From: Ruegeria atlantica
GTDB taxonomy: Bacteria > Pseudomonadota > Alphaproteobacteria > Rhodobacterales > Rhodobacteraceae
Assembly: GCF_013032005.1 (NCBI RefSeq)
Contig: NZ_WQBE01000003.1
Coordinates: 124,001 to 188,000, forward strand
Reading direction: 5' to 3'
Length of the DNA: 64,000 nucleotides
The stretch's first letter is position 1, and every line of letters starts with the position of its first letter. The translations under genes were made by a program, and so were the position numbers. Below the pieces are notes generated by a model. The model had not been told where the DNA came from, made no database searches, and worked only from the letters and a program-made list of their open reading frames with translations. Below, piece by piece: positions 19,938-28,231 of the stretch.

Positions 19938-20081
19938 TCAAGCTCTCCGAGGCTCGCGTATGCGCCGCAATAGCTGCACTCGCCGTAGGGTCGGCTCAGG
20001 ATCACTTCCGTTGCTCACGTCACGGAGGAACCGCAACCAGGCGCGCTCATTCAATGTCAGGACATCTTTCTGGTCATACAT
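19938..20081 (-). CDS. 47-residue hypothetical protein paired with the HTH gene
   Basis: Short frame beginning MYDQKDVLTLNERAWLRFLR, rich in Arg towards the C-terminus (LRRVQLLRRIREPRRA). It begins five bases after the HTH stop codon, and a strong GGGAGGTAGGAG ribosome site overlaps the end of the HTH gene, which argues for translation. No family recognised. The paired arrangement resembles a regulator plus small effector, but toxin or Arg-rich regulatory roles are only guesses. Confidence 0.6.
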   Translation of the reverse strand: MYDQKDVLTLNERAWLRFLRDVSNGSDPEPTLRRVQLLRRIREPRRA

Positions 20082-20086
20082 GGCTC

Positions 20087-20488
20087 CTACCTCCCGAAGA
20101 TAGTCTTGATCGCCGTCTCTAACCGGCTGGTCAGCCGAGGATCGGTGTTGTTGGAGGCCTTGCGAATTGCTTTTAACCAGCCAAGTTCATTCGACGTGAC
20201 AGGTTCTCCGAACACCTCGACAACTGCCTCAGCTGCAGTCAGGCCGATCGACTGCTCAATTGCGAGGCGCATAAGGTAGGCAGCGTCGCATTCCAAAGCT
20301 TTCGCCAAGGCCGGGACGCGATCCAGTGCCACCTTGAAACTACCCTGTTTGAACATTGTGATCATGTTCGGGTTGACGTATCCCACCTGCGCCGCGATCT
20401 CGGCTTGGTTCTTGGTTGGTTTCAGTTCGAGCACCCTCCGTTCGACATACGTCGCCATCCGGGTGTATCCATACGGTTTATTCGTCAT
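20087..20488 (-). CDS. HTH (XRE-like) regulator
   Basis: 133 residues. The N-terminal helix-turn-helix is TKNQAEIAAQVGYVNPNMITMFKQGSFKVALDRVPALAKAL, the fold of Cro/C1-type DNA-binding proteins, followed by an alpha-helical tail (LMRLAIEQSIGL...ELGWLKAIRKA). ATG 20488 has GAGAGGAT seven bases upstream. It converges on the fused helicase with only the 47-codon partner gene between them. It could control the helicase via the GTTTACA repeats or control its own promoter; the sequence does not show which. Confidence 0.85.
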   Translation of the reverse strand: MTNKPYGYTRMATYVERRVLELKPTKNQAEIAAQVGYVNPNMITMFKQGSFKVALDRVPALAKALECDAAYLMRLAIEQSIGLTAAEAVVEVFGEPVTSNELGWLKAIRKASNNTDPRLTSRLETAIKTIFGR

Positions 20489-20629
20489 CGCTATCCTCTC
20501 AAAAGTGATGCAGCAAGCACTGCATGCCTTTGATATAGCGACGGTGAGAATGGGAAATTGCGGAGGGAAAAAAATAATTCAACTAAAATGTTTAGCCGAT
20601 TGGCAACAACTCATTCTAACTGGGTCCAT

Positions 20630-21118
20630 CTATCCGGGCGGAAAAACAGAAGTCTTTTTTACTGTTCCATAGACAAAGCTGGTATCGATCGAGGCTATCC
20701 CACCGATCGGATGAATTCGGTGACGAATAAATTCCTCGTAGGCCTCGAGATCCGATACCAAAACCCGCAATTGGTAGTCCATTGCCCCGGTCAGCACATG
20801 GCATTCAAGAACTTCATCGATCATCCGAACGCGTTTCTCGAAGTTCTGAACGTCCGTTTCGTTGTGTCGTTCCAACCTGATACGCACGAAGACAGTAATG
20901 GCCATCCCATACGCGGCAGTGTCAACGTCGGCGCTGTATCCCTTTATCACTCCGTTGGCTTCTAGGTTTTTGACCCGGCGCAAACACGGTGAGGGAGACA
21001 AGTTCACCTCATCGGCAAGATCCTGGTTCGTCATGCGCCCGTCTCGTTGCAGCGCTCGAATGATTTGCCTGTCCTTAGCGTCCACTTCGCCCTCATCCTT
21101 AGCAGAATCTGCCAACAT
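20630..21118 (-). CDS. mdeR: MdeR, Lrp/AsnC-family regulator of methionine gamma-lyase
   Basis: 162 residues: N-terminal HTH (DAKDRQIIRALQRDGRMTNQDLADEVNLSPSPCLRRVKNLEANGVIKGY) and a C-terminal RAM effector domain (VFVRIRLER ... VLECHVLTGAMDYQLRVLVSDLEAYEEFI). Transcribed divergently from mdeA, exactly as mdeR lies beside mdeA in Pseudomonas putida, where it activates the cluster in response to amino acids. A 9-bp perfect inverted repeat covers its start codon, suggesting autoregulation. ATG 21118 chosen; the ribosome site AAGGGT is very close to it. Confidence 0.9.
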   Translation of the reverse strand: MLADSAKDEGEVDAKDRQIIRALQRDGRMTNQDLADEVNLSPSPCLRRVKNLEANGVIKGYSADVDTAAYGMAITVFVRIRLERHNETDVQNFEKRVRMIDEVLECHVLTGAMDYQLRVLVSDLEAYEEFIRHRIHPIGGIASIDTSFVYGTVKKTSVFPPG

Positions 21119-21135
21119 TTACCCTTATGTTGGCA
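21110..21135. promoter_or_regulatory. Candidate MdeR operator
   Basis: Perfect inverted repeat TGCCAACAT-N8-ATGTTGGCA in the mdeR/mdeA divergent region. The left arm overlaps the mdeR start codon, and the centre lies about 78 bases upstream of the mdeA start. Size and symmetry fit an Lrp-family dimer site. Confidence 0.65.
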
Positions 21136-21200
21136 TACTTTGAAATCATTAGCCCAAACTCAAGGCGCAAACTAGCTTCAAAATGATTCAGGAGCTTGTA

Positions 21201-22400
21201 ATGACTCGTTCAACCGGATTTGCAACCCGCGCCATTCACCACGCTTATAACCCTCTGGAAAATGATGGTGCGCTGACACCACCGCTGCATTTGACGTCCA
21301 CGTTTACCTTTGAAACCGCAGAGGCTGGGGGAGAGATGTTCGCCGGCGAGCGTGAAGGTCATATCTACAGCCGTATTTCAAACCCCACATGCGACCTTCT
21401 TGAACAACGTATTGCCGTGCTTGAAGGAGCCGAGGCCGGGCTAGCTCTCTCAAGCGGCATGGGGGCGATCACGGCAGTGCTTTGGACCCTGCTGTCGCCA
21501 GGTGACGAAGTCATCGTGGACAAAACGCTCTATGGCTGCACCTTCGCCTTCATGCGTCACGGTTTGGCAAAATGGGGAGTCACGATCACACACGTCGACA
21601 TGACAGACCCTGAGAACCTGCAAGCTGCCGTTTCTGACAAAACCCGCGTTGTCTATTTCGAAACTCCGGCCAATCCGAACATGCGCTTGGTGGACATCGC
21701 CGCGAGCGCCGAAATTGCGCATTCGGTCGGTGCAACGGTCGTCGTCGATAATACCTACGCTAGCCCGTATTTGACCCGCCCGATCGAGCACGGGGCAGAT
21801 ATCGTTCTGCACTCCGCCACCAAATACCTCGGTGGGCATGGCGATGTGGTTGCCGGTCTGGTTGTCGGGTCCGCCGAACAGATTGCTGAGATCCGCCTTG
21901 TTGGGATGAAGGACATGACCGGCGCGGTAATGGCCCCTTTCAACGCGATGCTGATCTTGCGTGGTCTGAAGACACTGAACCTGCGTTTGGATCGCCACTG
22001 TGCGTCCGCCAAGGTCGTCGCAGATTTCCTCGAAGCACATCCCGCTGTCGGCGAAGTTTGTTTTCCCGGTCTTGAGAGTTTCACCCAGCATGATGTCGCG
22101 CAGCGACAGATGTCCCAACCCGGCGCTATGATAGCGTTTGAAATCAAGTCCGGCCTGTCCGGCGGGATTGGGTTCATGAACCGCCTGAACATGATCCAGC
22201 GTGCGGTGTCCTTGGGCGACGCGGAAACCCTGATCCAGCACCCCGCATCCATGACGCATTCGACGTATACCCCGGAAGAGCGTGCCGAGCATGGGATCAG
22301 CGATGGCCTGATCCGCCTGTCCGTCGGGCTGGAGGATGTCGAGGACATCCTTGCAGACCTAGAGCAAGCTTTGCCTTACCCTGCTCGCAGCGCCGCCTAA
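21201..22400 (+). CDS. mdeA: Methionine gamma-lyase
   Basis: PLP enzyme splitting L-methionine into methanethiol, 2-oxobutyrate and ammonia. It has 399 residues, the normal size. Features: GFATRAIHHAYNP at the start, YSRISNPTCDLLEQRIAVLEGAEAGLALSSGMGAI, TLYGCTFAFMRHGL (carrying the Tyr/Cys pair typical of methionine gamma-lyase; Cys here separates it from cystathionine lyases), and the PLP lysine in LHSATKYLGGHGDV. I start at ATG 21201, with AGGAG seven bases upstream; an in-frame ATG at 21183 lies upstream of that ribosome site. Followed 14 bases later by mdeB. Confidence 0.95.
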   Translation: MTRSTGFATRAIHHAYNPLENDGALTPPLHLTSTFTFETAEAGGEMFAGEREGHIYSRISNPTCDLLEQRIAVLEGAEAGLALSSGMGAITAVLWTLLSPGDEVIVDKTLYGCTFAFMRHGLAKWGVTITHVDMTDPENLQAAVSDKTRVVYFETPANPNMRLVDIAASAEIAHSVGATVVVDNTYASPYLTRPIEHGADIVLHSATKYLGGHGDVVAGLVVGSAEQIAEIRLVGMKDMTGAVMAPFNAMLILRGLKTLNLRLDRHCASAKVVADFLEAHPAVGEVCFPGLESFTQHDVAQRQMSQPGAMIAFEIKSGLSGGIGFMNRLNMIQRAVSLGDAETLIQHPASMTHSTYTPEERAEHGISDGLIRLSVGLEDVEDILADLEQALPYPARSAA

Positions 22401-22414
22401 ACCCGGAGACCAAC

Positions 22415-24787
22415 ATGCACATCGATCCCACCCAACTGAAGATCGTCGAACAGCGCCTGTTGTGGTTGTCTCATTGGATGATCCACCATGCCAACCATGT
22501 CCGACCAAAGGTGGATGGGATCAAAATCGGCGGCCATCAGGCTTCGTCTGCTTCGATGGTATCGATCATGACCGCGCTCTACTTCTCGGCCCTACGCCCT
22601 GAGGACCGGGTCGCAGTCAAACCCCATGCGTCGCCGGTATTTCACGCGATGCAGTATCTCATGGGTAATCAGACCCGTGAGAAGATGGAGAATTTCCGCG
22701 GATTTGGCGGTGTGCAAAGTTATCCAAGCCGGACAAAGGATATTGATGATGTTGATTTCTCGACCGGGTCGGTGGGTTTAGGTGTCGCGATCACCTCGTT
22801 TGCCTCGATCCTTCAAGACTACATCAAGGCCAAAAGCTGGGGTTCAGACGCGCCAATGGGTCGTATGGTAGCCTTGGTAGGCGATGCCGAACTGGATGAA
22901 GGCAACGTCTATGAGGCACTACAAGAAGGCTGGAAAAACGACCTACGAAACACGTGGTGGATCATCGATTACAACCGACAGTCGCTGGACGGTATCGTCC
23001 GGGAAGGACTGTTTGAACGGATCGAGAAAATCTTCGATGCATTCAGTTGGGATGTCGTGCGTGTTAAATATGGGGTTCTTCAACGCGCGGCCTTTGAAGA
23101 GCCCGGCGGCGACCGCCTGCGTGATTGGATCGACGCTTGCCCCAACCAGGATTACTCCGCTTTGACTTTCATGGGTGGTGCGAATTGGCGACAGCGCCTC
23201 ATGGACGATCTGGGGGATCAGGGCGATGTGACTGCTTTGATCGAACGGCGCACGGATGCAGAGCTCGCAGCCCTTATGGAGAACCTCGGCGGCAACTGCG
23301 TCGAGACCATGGCCCAAACATTTGCCGACATCGATCATGATCGCCCAACATGTTTCCTGGCCTACACAGTCAAAGGATGGGGCACCCCCATTGCAGGCCA
23401 CAAGGACAATCACGGCGGGCTGATGAACAATAGCCAGTTCGCCGCGTGGCAATCGCATATGGGTGTGCCGAAGGGCGAAGAATGGGAGCCGCTTGCGACA
23501 GTGCAGGAACCAAAAAAGCTGAAGGATTTCCTTGCGAATACACCTTTCTTTGCCAAAGGTCCGCGCCGCTATTTTGATGACAAGCTGGATGTGCCGACAA
23601 TCGAGATCGACACCAGTCGCGAAATCTCGACACAGATGGCGTTTGGCAAGATTCTTGACGATCTATCAAAAGGCGACAGCCCATTGGCCGAACGCATAGT
23701 GACGACCTCCCCAGATGTGACAGGCACAACAAGCCTTGGTCCTTGGGTGAATAGGCGCAAGCTATTTGCCCGATCCGAACAATCCGACGCCTTTATAGAA
23801 CACCGAATCCCTTCGACGGCGAAATGGGAATTCACTCCGGAAGGGCAGCATATCGAGCTTGGTATCGCCGAAATGAACCTCATGTTGCTTCTGGGAGCAG
23901 CGGGTCTGTCGCATTCCCTGTTCGGTAAGCGCCTTATCCCAATTGGCACCGTCTATGATCCATTTGTCAGCCGCGGCCTCGATGCGCTGAATTACGCCTG
24001 TTATCAGGACGCGCGTTTCATGCTGGTTGGCACACCTTCGGGCGTCACACTCGCCCCCGAAGGTGGAGCACATCAATCCGTTGGAACACCGCTCATCGGG
24101 ATGAGCCAAGACGGGCTGGCGGCTTTTGAACCCGCCTTCGCCGACGAGCTGGCAGTAATCATGGAGTGGGCCTTTGACTACATGCAACGCGACGGCGAAG
24201 GGCAACCGGATGAGCGCACCTGGCTGCGCGATGAAACCGGAGGGTCGGTCTACCTGCGCCTGACCACCAACCCGATTGAACAGCCCGGCAAACGTGTTGA
24301 CGACGAGTTCCGCCAAGGTGCCATTGATGGAGCCTATTGGTTACGAAAACCCGGGCCCAATTGCGAAGTTGTAATCGCCTATCAAGGAGCAGTCGCGCCA
24401 GAGGCAATCAAAGCCGCCGGTATGATTGGTGAAGGTCGTCGCGACATAGGTGTATTGGCCGTGACATCCGCAGATCGCCTGAATGCCGGATGGACCGCCG
24501 CGCAACGAGCGCGTTCTCGCGGTAACCAAGCGGCGCGCTCCCACATCGAAACCCTGATGTCCGACCTTCCGCCACACTGCAAACTTGTCACCGTTATCGA
24601 TGGTCATCCTGCAACTCTATCCTGGCTCGGGGCAGTGCTTGGACATCAGACTATCCCAATGGGTGTCGAGCATTTTGGTCAGACCGGAACAATCGGCGAT
24701 CTCTATCGCCACCACTGCATTGACGCAGACGCTATCTTGGAGAAAGTGAACGGCCTGACTCATGGCAGGACTCTTCACCGTGCATAG
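22415..24787 (+). CDS. mdeB: 2-oxobutyrate dehydrogenase E1-like (MdeB; AceE-type thiamine enzyme)
   Basis: 790-residue single-chain E1 of the AceE/transketolase group. The thiamine diphosphate motif is VGDAELDEGNVYEALQEG...YNRQSLDG. Other conserved segments are FSTGSVGLGVAITSFAS, HKDNHGGLMN, and in the C-terminal half ELGIAEMNLMLLLGAAG and TLAPEGGAHQSVGTPLIGM. In P. putida mdeB encodes an E1 homologue that acts on the 2-oxobutyrate made by MdeA; the same order and spacing here support that role over ordinary pyruvate dehydrogenase. It is somewhat shorter than AceE (about 890). No E2 or E3 gene is nearby, so it would share the housekeeping ones. GGAGA precedes ATG 22415. Confidence 0.88.
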   Translation: MHIDPTQLKIVEQRLLWLSHWMIHHANHVRPKVDGIKIGGHQASSASMVSIMTALYFSALRPEDRVAVKPHASPVFHAMQYLMGNQTREKMENFRGFGGVQSYPSRTKDIDDVDFSTGSVGLGVAITSFASILQDYIKAKSWGSDAPMGRMVALVGDAELDEGNVYEALQEGWKNDLRNTWWIIDYNRQSLDGIVREGLFERIEKIFDAFSWDVVRVKYGVLQRAAFEEPGGDRLRDWIDACPNQDYSALTFMGGANWRQRLMDDLGDQGDVTALIERRTDAELAALMENLGGNCVETMAQTFADIDHDRPTCFLAYTVKGWGTPIAGHKDNHGGLMNNSQFAAWQSHMGVPKGEEWEPLATVQEPKKLKDFLANTPFFAKGPRRYFDDKLDVPTIEIDTSREISTQMAFGKILDDLSKGDSPLAERIVTTSPDVTGTTSLGPWVNRRKLFARSEQSDAFIEHRIPSTAKWEFTPEGQHIELGIAEMNLMLLLGAAGLSHSLFGKRLIPIGTVYDPFVSRGLDALNYACYQDARFMLVGTPSGVTLAPEGGAHQSVGTPLIGMSQDGLAAFEPAFADELAVIMEWAFDYMQRDGEGQPDERTWLRDETGGSVYLRLTTNPIEQPGKRVDDEFRQGAIDGAYWLRKPGPNCEVVIAYQGAVAPEAIKAAGMIGEGRRDIGVLAVTSADRLNAGWTAAQRARSRGNQAARSHIETLMSDLPPHCKLVTVIDGHPATLSWLGAVLGHQTIPMGVEHFGQTGTIGDLYRHHCIDADAILEKVNGLTHGRTLHRA

Positions 24788-24860
24788 GTGGGCTGGATCT
24801 GGGCAACAATGTAGAGAACAAACTAGCACTGAACATAAACCAAGATAATTATCGGACCAT

Positions 24861-24895
24861 GTAGACAGTGCTCTTAGGTTCAATGAACCTGGCGG
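24861..24895 (+). repeat. Near-terminal island repeat, right copy
   Basis: GTAGACAGTG followed by the palindrome AGGTTC-AAT-GAACCT, matching 10555-10590 in the same orientation. It lies about 90 bases inside the right attachment repeat, versus 33 bases for the left copy. Confidence 0.6.
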
Positions 24896-24982
24896 ACCTG
24901 AACTTGACTGGTTTGATTGGAGATGACGCCTGAAAAACAGGGCTCCTTTGACTAAAAATCAATAACTTGGCCCTTTGCACCG

Positions 24983-25033
24983 GTCTTCGGGAGGCAGGGG
25001 TCGGAGGTTCGAATCCTCTCACTCCGACCAATA
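24983..25033 (+). repeat. Right attachment repeat (partial tRNA-Pro copy)
   Basis: Exact 51-bp copy of the 3' part of tRNA-Pro(CGG), from the anticodon arm to three bases past CCA. It lacks the acceptor 5' strand and D-arm, so it is not a functional tRNA. It marks the chromosome-island junction. Confidence 0.95.
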
Positions 25034-25078
25034 TCACCTAACAGACTAACAAATCTAAACGGTGCAACCGCGTCTCTA

Positions 25079-26185
25079 TTAATGATGCGTTTGCTGTTCG
25101 GCAATAAGTTTGGCCGAGAGCGATCTGCTCATCGCGTCCGTATCAAAAACCAAGTTTTTTAACATCCGTTCCAACCACTGCAATGCGCCCGAGGTCAGAA
25201 GAAACGTCTCGGGCACCGTCACCCATTCAGCAATCCAAACGCCACCGGATCGTTCGTGTTCATGCAGGGTCAGTTCGCCTATTTGCTCGGCGCGTTGGCG
25301 CCCAAGGCGGGCTACGGCTTCGCCGAATTCCGATGCACGTTGGTTTCGTTTGTGGGCCATCGCGGAAGACGCGCCTTGACCAGGTTCCTGCACCTCAAGA
25401 AATTCTCCGATGTCAGAAGACGACAACTGATTGACGTTATGTGCAATTTTACAAAGCGTCCCGCACAGCGCACCTAGGGCAGTGATGATGTCAGCCACCC
25501 CGTCCCGCGCATTCTGCCAATGAGGCTCGACCGTATTCAGTCCAAGAGATGCGGCGATACCTTGTTTGATGCGCTGACCGGTCCCGTTTTCATAGCCACG
25601 CAAATCGCCAACAGGTCCACCAATCTGGACATTCAACCCACGTCCTGACGCATCTTTCAGCGCCTGTGAACGACGTTCAAGTTCCGATCTCCAAACCAAA
25701 AACTTTGTGGCCAGCTGAATCGGCACTGCGAATTGCCCGTTTGTGCGACCCATCATCATTGTGTCGGGATGAGAATAAATATGATGATCAATGGCCGCGA
25801 TAACGCCATCCAGAGCGTCTTGAACAAACTCTAGCCCCAGCTTCATCTGCAAAGCCATCGCAGTATCCATAATGTCCTGCGTGGTAGCACGGAAATGCAC
25901 ATAGGCGGCGTATTCCGGAAGGAGGGTGCGCATCTGTTTAACCAATCCGACAATCGGGCGACCGACAAACATCATTTCCTCTTGCAGATCGGGCTTGTTA
26001 AGATCGCAGATTGACAGGGAATTTATTGCCTTCGCCGCCTCAGCTGGGATCACGTTGGCCATTGCCTGATGCTCGGCTAGCACCTGCTCCACGCGCAACC
26101 AGGCCGAGATGACTGTATGTTCCGACCAGATGGACCGCATGTCGGCGCTGGAAAAACAATCCCGGTAGATACCATAATCAAGCAT
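25079..26185 (-). CDS. Fumarase/aspartase-superfamily lyase (PcaB/adenylosuccinate lyase-like), short C-terminus
   Basis: 368 residues with superfamily signatures: MMGRTNGQFAVPIQLATKF, GGPVGDLRGYENG, and the catalytic loop GASSAMAHKRNQRASE followed by LHEHERSGGVWIAEWVTVPE, which resembles 3-carboxymuconate cycloisomerase and related lyases. Relatives usually run on for about 70-80 more residues after the LxRMLxNL segment; here the frame stops after MSRSLSAKLIAEQQTHH, 46 bases from the island's right repeat, so the last domain appears lost. I start at ATG 26185 with AAGGAGG upstream, overlapping tctA by eight bases. The substrate may be the carboxylate imported by TctABC. Function retention is uncertain. 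Confidence 0.8.
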   Translation of the reverse strand: MLDYGIYRDCFSSADMRSIWSEHTVISAWLRVEQVLAEHQAMANVIPAEAAKAINSLSICDLNKPDLQEEMMFVGRPIVGLVKQMRTLLPEYAAYVHFRATTQDIMDTAMALQMKLGLEFVQDALDGVIAAIDHHIYSHPDTMMMGRTNGQFAVPIQLATKFLVWRSELERRSQALKDASGRGLNVQIGGPVGDLRGYENGTGQRIKQGIAASLGLNTVEPHWQNARDGVADIITALGALCGTLCKIAHNVNQLSSSDIGEFLEVQEPGQGASSAMAHKRNQRASEFGEAVARLGRQRAEQIGELTLHEHERSGGVWIAEWVTVPETFLLTSGALQWLERMLKNLVFDTDAMSRSLSAKLIAEQQTHH

Positions 26186-27692
26186 CTCCAAGCCCTCCTT
26201 GTGCGATCCGGCGTTCCTTGACGATACCGCGAATTCGGAATGCCATCGCCGCAAGCCCGACCAGCAGGAACGCAAGCGCGATGGGGCGTTCCACAAAGAC
26301 CAACGCCCCACCTTCGGACATCAGCAACGACTGGCGAAAGGTTTCTTCCGCGCCTTTGGCCAACACAAAAGAGATGACGAATGCGGCAACATTGAAATCA
26401 AATTTGCGCATCAGCCAACCGGCGAAACCTGCAACTGTCATGACGGTCACATCAAACATCGACCCACGTGCGGAATAGGCAGCCACAAACGAGGTCAGAA
26501 AGATCAGCGGATAAAGAACATTGGTCGGTATCTTCAGGATCAACCGCGCAACCTGCGTAGCCCCGAAATAGCCGATCAGACCGTAGGCAAGAATGCCAAG
26601 CATTCCACAGGCGAACAGTTTATAGACCAGTTCCTTATCCGTCAGGAACAGGGTCGGGCCAACCTGAATGCCGTGGATCAGGAATACACCCAGCAGGATT
26701 GCACCGATAGTTGAACCCGGAATACCAAGCGTCAACAGAGGTGCCATTGATGGGCCGGAAACCGCGTTATTGGCGGCCTCGGGCGCGGCCACACCTTCCA
26801 GCGCGCCCTTGCCCCACATTTCCGGGTTTTTGGCGCGGCGCTTGCCTTCACCGTATGAGATGAACGCGGCAATGGCTGAACCCAGTCCAGGCAGAACACC
26901 GATGCCCGCACCGATGAACCCGCCTCGGAAAGCGTGCGGCAGGCAGGGTTTGTACTCTTCCCATGTCAGAGTGTTTCCGTCCGCCGTGCTTTCGTTCTCT
27001 TTGGTGTCACCCGTGGCTTTGCGCCGGGTTTCAAGCTGTGCAAAGACCTCACCCAGAACGAATACGCCGATCATCAGCGGCACAAGACCGATGCCGTTGG
27101 ACAGCTCGAATGAGCCGAACGTATAGCGTTCTTCGCTTGAGATCGGGTCCAGTCCGACCATTGCAATCAGGATACCCATCAGCGCCGACGCCAACCCTTT
27201 GACGATCGAGTTTCCGATGACCGATCCAATCACCACAAAGGCTGCAAAATAGATGGCGAAGGTTTCCGGCGGGCCCAGTTTCAGGGCAATGGCCGCAATG
27301 AAACCGACGCCAATGACCAAAAGAATGTCACCCATCAAATCCCCGATGATCGATGAGATTGTCGCCACCTTCATCGCTTTGCCCGCCTTGCCGGCGCGTG
27401 CCAGCGGATAGCCGTCAATCTGGGTCGCCGCGCTGGCCGCAGTACCGGGCGTATTGAAAAGGATCGCCGCAATCGACCCGCCATAGCGGCCGGATTTTCC
27501 GATCACATACAGAAAGGCGAGTGCAAAAATCGGCGACATGTAAAAGGTAATGGGCAACAGCATGGCAATCGCAGCCGATGCCGTGAGGCCGGGCGTGGCA
27601 CCCACGATCATGCCAACAACCGCAGCAAGGACAATTGCAAACAGCAGCGTGGGGTCTGTGATAACCGAAAGAAGTGCGGGAAAGATTTCCAT
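26178..27692 (-). CDS. tctA: Tripartite tricarboxylate transporter, large permease TctA
   Basis: 504 residues, about twelve membrane helices, with the two TctA signatures: GATPGLTASAAIAMLLPITFYM near the N-terminus and GSIAAILFNTPGTAASAATQIDGYPLA, plus AGIGVLPGLGSAIAAFISYGEGKR in the second half. Works with TctB and the periplasmic TctC to import carboxylates using the ion gradient. Seven bases separate it from tctB, and it overlaps the downstream lyase gene, indicating one operon. Confidence 0.95.
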   Translation of the reverse strand: MEIFPALLSVITDPTLLFAIVLAAVVGMIVGATPGLTASAAIAMLLPITFYMSPIFALAFLYVIGKSGRYGGSIAAILFNTPGTAASAATQIDGYPLARAGKAGKAMKVATISSIIGDLMGDILLVIGVGFIAAIALKLGPPETFAIYFAAFVVIGSVIGNSIVKGLASALMGILIAMVGLDPISSEERYTFGSFELSNGIGLVPLMIGVFVLGEVFAQLETRRKATGDTKENESTADGNTLTWEEYKPCLPHAFRGGFIGAGIGVLPGLGSAIAAFISYGEGKRRAKNPEMWGKGALEGVAAPEAANNAVSGPSMAPLLTLGIPGSTIGAILLGVFLIHGIQVGPTLFLTDKELVYKLFACGMLGILAYGLIGYFGATQVARLILKIPTNVLYPLIFLTSFVAAYSARGSMFDVTVMTVAGFAGWLMRKFDFNVAAFVISFVLAKGAEETFRQSLLMSEGGALVFVERPIALAFLLVGLAAMAFRIRGIVKERRIAQGGLGDA

Positions 27693-27698
27693 GGTGGA

Positions 27699-28166
27699 TT
27701 ACCCCTGAATCCAGCTCAGCAGATCGAAAACCTCGCCATAGGGAGGGTAGACGCCGAGCAGGACAAAAAAGATGAGATGGAAGATCAGCGGGCAAAGGAT
27801 GACAGACACGGCCAGCCCGATCCGGCTGCGCACACCGAAAAAGTAGAGGACAAGTGGTGCGACAATGGCCGTTGGCAGTAAGTAGCCGAACCAGCGGAAG
27901 GATTGTTGATAAATCAGAGCAATGATGAACAAGCCAATGATCTGCAAGGCCGCGCTATTATCTTGTGCGTGGCTCGCTCCACCCGTCGTCTGACGTGCTG
28001 CACCCGTCAGCATAAGACTCGAGAGAAACAGCAGGGCAACTGCGGCAGAGAACGGCACAATCCCGGCCCATGTATCCCCTGGAGATGCCGTAGGCACCTG
28101 CCAGGCGCCCCAGATGGCAAAAATCGAAATGAGGGCAAGCACCAGACCTTCTGCATAGGCACGCAT
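27699..28166 (-). CDS. tctB: Tripartite tricarboxylate transporter, small permease TctB
   Basis: 155 residues with four predicted membrane helices and the poorly conserved TctB pattern (GLVLALISIFAIWGAW; LFIIALIYQQSFRWFGYLLPT; HLIFFVLLGVYPPYGEV). ATG 28166 has GAGAGGAT at good spacing. Sits between tctC and tctA. Confidence 0.92.
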   Translation of the reverse strand: MRAYAEGLVLALISIFAIWGAWQVPTASPGDTWAGIVPFSAAVALLFLSSLMLTGAARQTTGGASHAQDNSAALQIIGLFIIALIYQQSFRWFGYLLPTAIVAPLVLYFFGVRSRIGLAVSVILCPLIFHLIFFVLLGVYPPYGEVFDLLSWIQG

Positions 28167-28231
28167 GACGATCCTCTCTATTTTCCGTCGTTAGAATTGG
28201 GCCGGGGGATGATCCGCCGGCCCCAGGAGCT

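Larger units (their letters stand above)
10472..25033. mobile_element. Genomic island inserted at the 3' end of tRNA-Pro(CGG)
   Basis: About 14.5 kb bounded by exact 51-bp direct repeats. The left copy is the 3' two-thirds of tRNA-Pro plus three further bases; the right copy is a partial tRNA. This is the signature of site-specific integration by a tyrosine recombinase. Cargo in order: DMT exporter, WrbA-like flavoprotein, LysR regulator, exonuclease-RecQ-UvrD fusion, 47-codon ORF plus HTH gene, and the mdeRAB methionine cluster. No integrase, excisionase, conjugation or phage structural gene is recognisable, so it looks immobile now or dependent on a recombinase elsewhere. Several regions without genes and looser gene spacing than in the flanks fit an acquired, partly decayed element. 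Confidence 0.85.

Noticed and set aside
24849..25037. Minus-strand open frame containing GVRGFEPPTPASRR over the partial tRNA copy
   Set aside because: This peptide is the antisense translation of tRNA-Pro sequence; the same string arises opposite the intact tRNA at about 10332-10610. It is a known kind of false gene.
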